DNA from: Struthio camelus
Lineage: Eukaryota > Chordata > Aves > Struthioniformes > Struthionidae
Length of the DNA stretch: 64,000 nt
Direction: 5' to 3'
Assembly: GCF_040807025.1 (NCBI RefSeq)
Contig: NC_090943.1
Span: 916,356-980,355, forward strand
The translations under genes were made by a program, and so were the position numbers. The notes under the pieces were generated by a model, which had not been told where the DNA came from, did no database searches, and saw only the letters and a list, made by a program, of their open reading frames with translations. How positions within the stretch are numbered: the stretch's first letter is position 1; each line of letters starts with the position of its first letter. This document shows, one piece after another, positions 55,801-64,000 of the stretch.

Positions 55801-56167
55801 GTTCAGCCTCCTGCATCACCAGCAGGGCCACGAGGGGCAGCGGGGCCACCCCTACGTCTGCTCCGACTGCGGCCGCACCTACAAACACTACTCCAGCATG
55901 AGGCGCCACTGCATCAGCCACATCGGCCTGCGGCCCTTCAGCTGCCCCGAGTGCGGCCGGGCCTTCATGCGCAAGGAGCACCTGCGCATGCACCAGCGGC
56001 TGCACACGGGCGAGCGCCCCTACCAGTGCAGCGCCTGCCCCAAGCGCTTCACCCGCAAGCAGTACCTGCTGGAGCACCAGCGCCGGCACCTCAAGGACAG
56101 CGTCTGGGACTGGCTGGTGGACCAGAGCCACGCGGACGGCCTGCCGGACGGCGGGGAGGCCACCTGA
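49858..56167 (+). CDS. DUF3669-KRAB-C2H2 zinc-finger protein (third paralog)
   Basis: Six coding exons in phase: 49858-49881, 51471-51869, 52638-52764, 53947-54060, 54746-54868, 55269-56167 (561 aa). Exon 1 is [11 protein letters not shown]3669 is divergent: [20 protein letters not shown] is kept, but [15 protein letters not shown] lacks about four residues present in the paralogs (NQLESKWA). KRAB-A is [17 protein letters not shown] with MTGNYE. Linkers are [20 protein letters not shown], then VVSWAEEDD where others have WIKQEEE, then FVIKTEE at the terminal-exon start. Six fingers occupy about residues 355-540. The second ([11 protein letters not shown]...HQRRTTD) lacks its last His, and the first is separated by a PPPPPP linker. 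The KRAB/linker resembles ZNF783 and ZNF777; position between the 212-like and 777-like genes suggests ZNF783, but human ZNF783 is structurally different, so no symbol is given. The exon-5 acceptor could shift by 3 nt. Confidence 0.86.
50040..51010 (+). repeat. Minisatellite in intron 1 (CCCCCCAGCGCCCCCTCGAT)
   Basis: Units of about 30-32 bp, CCCCCCAGCGC(C/T)CCC(C/T)GATCCCCCCTGAC, are regular from 50040 to 50650 and degenerate to about 51010. C-rich on the coding strand of the host gene. It sits in intron 1 of the third ZNF. Confidence 0.92.
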
Positions 56168-56322
56168 GCGCGCGCGTGCCGGCGGGGAAGGGGTGCGGGG
56201 CGGGCAGGGGGGGCTCGGCCACCGGAGCCCCCCCCCCCCGGGGCTGGCGCGCCGCCGTCGGGCGGGTGGGCTCGAGGGTCTCCCCGCGCGCGGTTGTGTA
56301 GCGCGCCGCTTCCCCCCCTGCT

Positions 56323-56328
56323 AATAAA
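56323..56328 (+). terminator. Polyadenylation signal AATAAA of the third ZNF
   Basis: Canonical AATAAA 155 bp after the stop codon, the only one before the next gene, whose ATG is 666 bp further on. Confidence 0.8.
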
Positions 56329-56339
56329 CGCCATCGTCT

Positions 56340-56993
56340 TCTCGCTGGAGCCCGGCTGCGCTCCTTCGGGGCCGCCTCTTCCCGACCCCCGAGCGGCGGC
56401 GGGGTTGCGGGGAGGGGGGGGGGGTCTCGGCCCGTTCCCCGGAGCAGCCCCCCCCCCCCCCCCCACCGGAGCGGCGGGGCGGAGACGGGCGGTGGGGGGG
56501 GGGGGCCCCGACGGCGCGGGCGGGGCGCGCTGATGCCGTCGGTGCGGCAGGGGGCGCTGCCCCGCTCCGCTCCGCCCCGCCCGGCGGCGGCGGCGAGTGG
56601 GGAGGGGGGGGGGGGCGGCCCCCGGCGCGGCGGCGGCGGCGGCGGCAGCAGCAGCGTTGACGGCGGCGGCGGCGGCGGCGGCCCGGGCGCCCCCTGGCGG
56701 CTCGGCGGGGCGGCGGCGGCCGGAGCGCCCAGGAACGGAGCGGCGGTGCCGGGACCCGGAGCCGCTCTCGGTCCTCTCGCGTCCCGGTCGGTTCGGGCCG
56801 CCCCGTCGCGCTCCGCTCCGCCCCGCCGTCGCCACCCGCCGCCGCCGCCGCCGCTCGGCTCCGCGCCGCCTTCCCCGCCGCCCCCGGGCCCAACCCGATG
56901 CCCGGCGCCGGGCGGCGGTGAAGGCGAGCGAGCGGCCGCCGGATTCCTGCCGGTCGCGGCCCCCCGGGGGCCCCGGGCAGGGAACAAAGGGCC
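56340..56993 (+). promoter_or_regulatory. CpG promoter of the ZNF777-like gene
   Basis: Very CpG- and CGG-rich DNA occupies the whole gap between the upstream poly(A) signal and this gene's ATG, so terminator and promoter are nearly contiguous. G-runs near 56415 and 56495. No TATA box. Confidence 0.55.
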
Positions 56994-57678
56994 ATGGCCG
57001 AGGGGGCTCCCGCTCAGGTAAGGGCAGCCCGCGGCGCTGCCCAACGCCGCCGCCCCGTCGCTCGCCCGGCCTGGCGCCCGCCGCCTCCCGCGGCGCCCTG
57101 CCCGCCCGCTGCGGGGCTGGGGGGGGGGGGCTGCGGCCCGGCCCGGCCGCCTCCCTGCCTGCCTGCCGCCGCCGCTACCCGCGGGCGGCCCGTCGGGGCG
57201 GGCCGCGCCGTCGGGGGGGCTGTCAGCGGCGGCGGGGACGGGGCCGCCGCTCGGTGCCGCGGGAGGAGGAGGAAGAAGGCGGCGGCGGTTGGGAGGGGGG
57301 GGGGGGCCGAGCGGCGCCGCTGCCGTCGGGGCCGGCGCTGGGGGCGGCGGGAGCGGGCGCGGCTGCGCGGCGGGGGGGGGGGGGGACACACAGACATACC
57401 GGGCGCCCCCGGCCCACCCCCCCCACCGGGCTGCGCGGGGACGGGCGGCCTCGGCGGCGAGCAGGCCCCTGGGCCCTGCCCGCGGGTGTCGCCCGCCCCC
57501 CCCCCCTCCAACGCCGGTGTCACCCCACGGCGACGGGGCGGCCTCCCCCGGCCGGGCCCCTCCCCTGTGTCACCTCCCGGTCCCGCCCCCGCCGGCGGTG
57601 ACAGGGACCCCCCCCCAGCCCAGGTGTCACCGCTCGGTCCCCATGGCGACGGGGCGCCCTGCCCTGTGACCGCCTGTG

Positions 57679-57709
<31 letters not shown>

Positions 57710-60700
57710 CCCCTCCCGGGGTTGCCCCCTCGGGGTGCCCCCCACCCTCGCCCCCCCCCCCCTCCCCCGGGTCCGTCGCGGCCCTCCTGGGCCCCTAAGC
57801 GGCTTAGCGGCGCTCGGGAGCCCCGCGAGCGGCCTCGCCGGCCAACATGGCTCGCGGCCGCCCGGCGCGTCCCGCCGCCGCCGGCGGTGCCCGTCCTCAC
57901 CCGCCCTCCCCGCGCGCCCGCAGGCTCCCGCCCCGGCCATGCAGACGCGCTGCCCGTCGCCCTGCCGGCCGCCCGCCGGCCCCGAGCGCACCTCCGAGAG
58001 GGAAACGCAGACCGCCGAGCTCTCCCTGACCCTGGTGGCGGCCGTCCAGGCGGTGGAGCGCAAGGTGGACTCGCACTCCACCCGCCTGCTCGACCTGGAG
58101 GGCAGGACGGGAATGGCCGAGAAGAAGCTGATCGACTGCGAGAAGACGGCCGTGGAGCTGGGCAACCAGCTGGAGAGCAAGTGGGCCGCGCTGGGCACCC
58201 TCATCCAGGAGTACGGGCTGCTCCAGCGGCGCCTGGAGAACATGGAGAACCTGCTGAAGAACAGGAACTTCTGGATCCTGCGGCTGCCGCCGGGCAGGAA
58301 GGGAGAAGTGCCCAAGGTAACGGTGTCCCGGCTGGCGCGGAGGGGAAGGGGCAGGGCGAGGGGGTCGGTGCGCGCTCCGTGGCTGGGGACGGGCCGAGCC
58401 CGGCCGAGTTACCTCTTCGGGACCTAAAAGAAGACCGGCGACGCAAGCGTTGCCTCGTCAAGCTTTCTGGTGTCTCCCTCCGACGGGGTCCGCGTGCGCG
58501 GGGAGACGGATTTGAGGAGAACGTAGCAAAAACGATATTTAGGCAGGAGGTTTCCCGTTCTGCTTCACTGAGCTGGGCAGGCCGGTAGTGATTTGTTCTT
58601 TCATACCACGATTTGAGTTTGGAAAGGTAATCGAGAAACCGAGAAGATGAGGTAGCGGTATCTGGGGCCGAGGAAGGAGCACGCAAAGCTCTGGGAAGCG
58701 GCGGACAGAAGACCAGCTCCGGCTACGTTCGGTTTGGGCTTAGCTGAGCGGAGCAACAAAAGACGTCCGACATGAATATTCATCTCCTATTTGCATTTCA
58801 TGACTCTTTCACTAAAAGAAAGTTTGCTGATGGGACCGTTTCATACGCTTTAAAATGAACGTCGCTGCTTATCCGGAGAGAGCTAACGCTGTGTTTGTGA
58901 GGGGGATGATTGACACCCAGAGCCGAAGATGTCACCGCACCGCAGTCAGGAAGCAGAGCGCGGCGTTTCCTGTCTGAAGAGCTCCCTTCCACCACGGCGC
59001 TGCTCTCCCAAGCCAGCCGCGTCCTGGAGTTATCCCCAGAAATTATTATTCGGCAAACGGCCTCGGAAACGGCAGTCTGCTCCTGGACGGTTTGCAAGCA
59101 GAGATAGGCTTCGACATGTAAACGATTCGGGGGAATTACGCGCCCGGTTCTGCGGAGAGGAGTTGTTGGTGCGCGTGGGAAACGCTGGAGATGTGCTTTG
59201 CTCCAGAACTAGTGACAGTTCAGAGCCCTTCCAGCCTGGGCAGAGCTTCCCCAGAGCGCTGGGGTAACTGAGCCTGGGCTTTTACGTCAGCTCATCGATA
59301 GAGATGAGCGTCAGCCCTAGTGCCCGATTTTTATCGCGTTGCACCAACTCCAGACTTGTGCAAGCCCAGTGACCTCTGCGGAGTCGTTCCTGCCGGTGGG
59401 ACCACCACGGGCACCAGGCCAGCGCCGCTGGAGAAGTCACTGCCTGGGCTCTGCGCCTGCTCCCCGGTCGGGACCAGACGTTTGGTCGAGACCTTTAATC
59501 TCTTAGAAACTTGTCCGGGAGTCATTTTCAAATATGAACGCACGCGGACTGATGTCCGTAGAGTAGCAGCTTCTCCTGATGGCGTTAAAACGCGGCTGTC
59601 GGCAAGCTGAGCGACAGCCTGGCTGTAGGTGAGAGGGGGCAAATGCCCGACCTGCGGCGGCTGCAGACGGCGGTCGGAGGTAAAGCGCTCCCGACTCCTG
59701 GAGGGCCAGGAATTTACCTGAGCGCGTGACGCTTGTGATTGCAGGTGCCGGTGACGTTTGACGACGTGTCCGTCTATTTCAACGACAAGGAGTGGGAGAA
59801 GCTGGAGGAGTGGCAGAAGGAGCTCTACAAGAACGTGATGAAGGGGAACTACGAGTCTTTGATCTCCCTGGGTAAATATGGGCTTTCCTCTCTCTGGTTT
59901 TAGGAAGGGTCTCGGAAGCTCCTGGCTCAACGCAGTCCTGGGCGTCTTCTAGCTCCTTCTGGAGGAGCAGAACTTAGTGCCTCCGAGAGCCTAATGTCTC
60001 ATTTCAAATGGAGACTCAAAAATGCAGAAAGATGTTTCTAGTGCTCCTCTGTTGCTTCCTGGCTTTGGACGAGGATGGGCTGTGTAAGGTCCCCCCCCAC
60101 GAGGGCCAGAGCTCCCAGCGCAGGGCAGAGGCGCTCTCCAGGCAGGGCTGCGGGCAGCCTGGACGAAGCTGGGCTGGAGACCTGCCGAGGCCCCTTCTGC
60201 CCTGAGTTACTCCGCGAGAAATGACCAGCTCCCCTAAAGCTCTTGTAAGGGCTTCACTTCACCTTCTGGTACAAGCCCAAGTACCCCTTCAGAGACAACG
60301 TTTGCGGGGACTCACAGGAAAGAGAACTGCTGTGACGTGCCCTTAGCTACGGTCCTTTGGGGCAGTGTTTACTGAAGCTGCAGGAGAAAGCTCAGCTATG
60401 CTGGGGTCAGAGGTAAAGCACTTTTTTTGTTCAGTAGAAGCAGGACTTTACCTGAGGAGTCCTAAAATCCTGCAAGGAGAATGTGCGGGTTGGTTTTGCT
60501 GTTTAAGGGAGTTCCTCCGTGTGTGGGACCTGAGCCCCCGCCTGCAGGAATTGCTTCTGCGCGCCGGGAGCCGGGCCAGCTGCAGCAGGGGCCTTTTCTG
60601 CCCGCAAGCTCTTGTGGATGTTCTTGAGTCTCTTCATGTTCCCACCCGACAACGCAGGGGAGAGGTGGAAGATCAGTGCCGGGATGCCCAGTACAGTAAT

Positions 60701-62247
60701 CCCTCCCTCTGTCTCTCAACAGACTATGCAATTTCCAAACCTGGCGTCTTGTCCCAGATTGAGCAAGGAGAAGAATCACGAGTCGGGAACGAGCAGGACT
60801 TGGAGGAGAGAGAGATCATTACTGATGCCACCGCAGGTGAGACAACAGGTTAAGACAGGGCCGAAAGGGGAGCCATGCCTTCCTTGCCTTCAGAAGAGCA
60901 GAGAGTCTAGTCGCTCTGAGATAGGCAGAGAGGAGCAAGACTAAAATACTTGTTGCTGAGAGCTGTGACCATGGAGATTATCAGGAGGAATCTTAGATAC
61001 AAGTGAGAAAGGTTTGGCTGATTAATGATTTGACATCCAGGTACGGCTCGACATATAAACCAGGCCAAGCAGAGCCCAGAGAGTTTGGCACTAGGAGCTG
61101 ACAGCAAGGAAAACATCTGCAATCAGACCACTTCCCTGGGGAGGTAGTGTGCCTAGCTGGAAAGGAGAACCGGTTCCCATCAGGAAAACCTGCCTACCCG
61201 AGGGAGTCGCAGCCTTCCCAAAAAATCCTCTCCACCCACTCGTTGTGCGTGTGGTCTCCGGGTGCCTCGTGGTCTCTGGGTTTATCCTTGCAGTATCCCC
61301 CTGAGGCAGGAAAGCCGGCTCCCATTCTGCGCACAGGGGCCTGGAGAGCCGGAGGGAGTTGTCCACAGCCAGGGCAGGGCCTGGGGTTGAGACAGTGCGC
61401 CGGTGCGACTCCCGCGCTCTGCCGCTCCCCGCGACGGGGAGGCTCCTGTCTGCTGGAGCCGGGGGTTTCTCGGCATCCCGACCCGGCCAGGCACCCGCAG
61501 AGCCGAGGTGAGGGGGGGACTGGCGTGAGGTGTCCGAGAAGAGGGAGCACGAGCTCCAGTGCTGGTCTCTGACCCCGGCGTGTGGTCACTAAGACCCGCT
61601 GCCCTTGCTCTCGACCACAAGAGCTTTAAGCTGGGGCCAACAGGAGGAGAACATCGGTTGCATGTAGGGCATCGCTGCCTGGGGACCAGGGATGGCTCGG
61701 GACCGCTAACCTGGCGGGTGCCGAGTCTCTAAACCCAGGTGGAGCTGGGAAGCTCTGTGCGCGCGGAGCATCGGAGGGAGGTGAGCGGGCGGATCACGGC
61801 GGCGGTTCCTGAAGGGGAGGTGGATGACCTGCTGCGGGAGTGGCTAAACACACGAAACACCTCTGCGGTCCCAGCACCTTGGGTTGCACCGTGGGTCCCA
61901 GCACCTGAGCCTTAAAGCGTGTGTTGTTGCGAGTGATTTCTTCTGGCTGCGTCCTGGGAATGACGGCAGGCTGGGCTCTCTCCTTGCTGCAGCTGGTATA
62001 AGGGTCGTGATCAAAACAGAGGAGCTCCTTCCTGAAGACAGTCCTGAAAACCCGGAGCTGCACGGGATGTCAGGGCAGTCGGAGGGGAGTTTCCAGAGTC
62101 CGGATGAAGAGGCAGCCTGCGAGAGTCCGTACGGCTCGGTTTCCCCTCCGAGAGACCTGCCAGGAACCAGCCTGGCTGACCCCTCCGAGTACGGAGCTGA
62201 CTTCAGTGAGATCCAGAGAGTCATCGTTCACCACGGGAGCTGCACAG
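56994..62247 (+). CDS. ZNF777: DUF3669-KRAB zinc-finger gene, ZNF777-like (3' end outside window)
   Basis: Five coding exons are supported: 56994-57017 (MAEGAPAQ), 57924-58316 (DUF3669, [20 protein letters not shown] to [10 protein letters not shown]), 59745-59871 (127-bp [28 protein letters not shown]), 60723-60836 ([18 protein letters not shown]) and 61993-62247. The last visible exon ([15 protein letters not shown] ... [20 protein letters not shown]) parallels human ZNF777's GIVIKIE ... SEFSELKQMLVQQRNCTEG as I recall it, the main reason for the name. The reading frame leaves exon 5 in phase 1 and no zinc-finger exon is seen before 64000, so the gene continues to the right; two possible further exons are listed separately. 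A (GT)n run lies in intron 1. Like the others it should be a nuclear DNA-binding regulator whose DUF3669 mediates self- or cross-association. Confidence 0.8.
57681..57709 (+). repeat. (GT)n microsatellite in intron 1
   Basis: About 13 GT dinucleotides after TGTGCGTGTC. Also in this intron, GTCCCCATGGCGAC (about 57638-57651) resembles a weak X-box. Confidence 0.85.
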
Positions 62248-62748
62248 GTGAGACGCTCGGCACGGGGGCCACGCGTCGGGGGGACCTGCGGGCCGAGGAG
62301 GAGCTGTGCGGTGTGGCAGGCAAAGGCTGGGCAGGGGGAAGCAGCTCAACAGAAGAGGGGAGTTAAATCCCACCGGCACCAGAACTAGAAGCGAAGTGGC
62401 TGTAGCCACCTCCAGAGCAGCTGCAGTCACGCTTCAGTCCAGGAGGAGGAGGCAGCACCCGGTGAATGGCGCGTATCCTCTCCCCACGCCTGACTTGCTC
62501 CCCAGCGGGGAGCAGTCAGCGGAGGGAGGAAGATCCTGGCGCGGTCCTGTGGGACAGGCAGTGACGTAGTCCTCCACGCATCAGAAAAGCGCTCGCTGCA
62601 CGCTGTGTGCGGGGCGGGGGGGGGGCTCTGTCCCAGACGGCGTTTGGTTAGAGCCCCAGTGACCCCCCACTACCAACATCCTAGTGTTGCAGAGGGCTGG
62701 GAATGACTTGGTCAAGTGAACCTGCTTCTCCGGTGTTATTCTGTGTAG

Positions 62749-62787
62749 AGGAGCAGGCTACGTTGCTCGGGCCCGTAGGCGCAGTTG
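62749..62787 (+). CDS. Possible small exon of the ZNF777-like gene
   Basis: After the acceptor ttattctgtgtag, 39 nt read EEQATLLGPVGAV in the required phase and end at a GTGAGA donor. The phase fits on both sides, but so short an exon can arise by chance and no homology was recognised. Confidence 0.25.
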
Positions 62788-63737
62788 GTGAGAGGCCCTT
62801 TGGAAACAGCCTGCCCAGAAAGTGCTTGTTGGGTCAGACAGAGGAGCAAACTTTGCAAAGCTGGCAGGGGCTGCAGGCACCTCCGGCAGGATCCAAACTG
62901 AAACCGGTCTTGAGACGTTGGAGAAGGAGCCTGCAGAAATGAGGATGCACTTCACCAGGGACAAGCGCACGTTTCTGCACGTACGAAGGATGATCCACTG
63001 CCCAAGCTCGGGGGAGGAGCCGCCGGTTAGGTGGCAGTCCTGAGGGAAAGGGTCTGGGGTTTTCTGGTGAACTGTAGGCTGGACGTGAGTCAACAGTATT
63101 ATGCCCTTGCAAAAAAGGGCAAACACAGCAGGATATAGAAACAAGTAGCCGCACGATGTGCAGAGTCATCCTTCTGCTCTGCTCAGTGTCGGTCACGCTT
63201 TGCCGGAGAAAAGGGCAGTGCTGGGTGCTGCATGTCTGCACGTCTGGGCGCTGCATGCCAGCAGATGCGTGGACCCGTCAGAGAAGATCCAGAGGACAGA
63301 GATGGGAATGGCCAGAGGTCTAGGAAGTGCGAGCTGCCGGGAAGGAAGGAGTGAAGCGAGGTTATTTAGGGGAGAGAAGAGAAGATTGTGCCAGGCACCA
63401 CAGGCATAAAAGTCATCCCGGTCTGGCCTGCTGCAGAATGGGTTTAAAGAGCAGCTGGGGGGTTTTGGGCCACATCCTGGGAAAACTTTCCCAAGGAGAG
63501 GGATAAGGAAGCGGTGAAACAGCCCGTCTGCAGCACGTGGGCTCTGTCATTTGGCATTTTAGGATTGCATAATGCAAACATCTGTCGGGAAGGATGGAGT
63601 TGGTGGAGGTACGAGCTGGCCTCTGGAGGTCCCCCTCCACTCGGTGTTTCTGCTGCTGTGATCTGCTCACAGGTTTCTGAAAGAAACCAGTCAGAGAGCG
63701 AGCGGAGCTCCAGCTGGTTCTTGTCTGAGAGCTTCAG
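62788..63737. other. Intron or flank, nothing recognised
   Basis: No zinc-finger coding sequence and no clear repeat. Segment 63285-63420 (AAGATCCAGAGGACAGAGATG...) recalls a retroelement 3' region, but too weakly to name. Confidence 0.35.
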
Positions 63738-63893
63738 AGGATGCTTTCGCTGAGGTTCGGGCTGGCGCTGCGGCGGGAGGGGAGCAGGAGCCCGAGCGCA
63801 GTGACGCCCCGGCGGGCTGCTCCGGCCGTGGCCTCTGCGGTGAGGAGACGCGACGGAGGACCTCTGGAGAAGGTCCTGTTTCCCGCTGTCCCT
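63738..63893 (+). CDS. Possible further exon of the ZNF777-like gene
   Basis: After the acceptor gagcttcag, 156 nt are open in phase 1 (EDAFAEVRAGAAAGGEQEPER...) and end at a perfect CCT|GTAAGT donor; an alternative GTGAGG donor at 63840 gives 102 nt, also in phase. Acidic, Gly/Ala-rich content suits a linker exon. No paralog match. Confidence 0.35.
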
Positions 63894-64000
63894 GTAAGTC
63901 AGCGGGAAGAGGGCAGTGTTGGAGACATCCTGCTCCTGTTGGCTGCCGCTTCTTGGGAAAGCTCGGCTGTGCTGCCCAGCTGCAGCCCGGTGCTGCGTGT

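Noticed and set aside
63285-63420. Retroelement-like fragment
   Set aside because: Only weak word-level resemblance (GATCCAGAGGACAGAGATG); no diagnostic 3' tail or coding motif.

Overview
The window looks like a GC-rich, gene-dense piece of an avian (microchromosome-like) genome. The evidence is two large CR1 LINE copies and one CR1 3' fragment ending in the ATTCTGTG-type tail, several CpG islands, short spliced genes and many G/C-skewed minisatellites. No LTR retroelement, CRISPR array, rRNA or tRNA was recognised. All gene models below are my own exon assemblies from splice signals and reading phase. Ortholog names rest on remembered human proteins, not on a database search.

The backbone is a tandem array of DUF3669(HUB1)-KRAB-C2H2 zinc-finger genes on the + strand, all with the same architecture. 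Each has an 8-codon first coding exon, a DUF3669 exon, a 127-bp KRAB-A exon, a run of short phase-1 acidic linker exons and (where visible) one terminal zinc-finger exon. In order they are a decayed copy (4588-5510), a ZNF282 ortholog (8262-15281), a ZNF212-like gene (37587-43460), a third paralog (49858-56167) and a ZNF777-like gene that runs off the right edge (from 56994). This order agrees with the human 7q36.1 cluster (ZNF398-ZNF282-ZNF212-ZNF783-ZNF777).

Between ZNF282 and the ZNF212-like gene, on the - strand, lie two genes apparently exapted from DNA transposons. One is a Myb/SANT-like (NAIF1/MYPOP-type, Harbinger-related) protein with an AT-hook-like tail (22467-26336, 5' UTR exon near 29.4 kb). 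The other is a TIGD3-like protein derived from a Tigger/pogo transposase (32729-34918) that has lost catalytic acids.

The rest is largely tandem repeats: intron 1 of ZNF282 (8.5-11.7 kb), 19-19.7 kb, 20.3-21.2 kb, intron 1 of the SANT gene (26.7-29.2 kb), 29.65-32.1 kb, 35.0-35.9 kb, 36.2-37.3 kb, a GGGAT satellite interrupted by a CR1 (47.6-49.5 kb), and intron 1 of the third ZNF (50.0-51.0 kb). A CpG island at 3.1-4.5 kb carries a striking series of RFX X-box-like palindromes. The left 3 kb, 5.6-7.7 kb and 43.5-47.6 kb hold no gene I can support.
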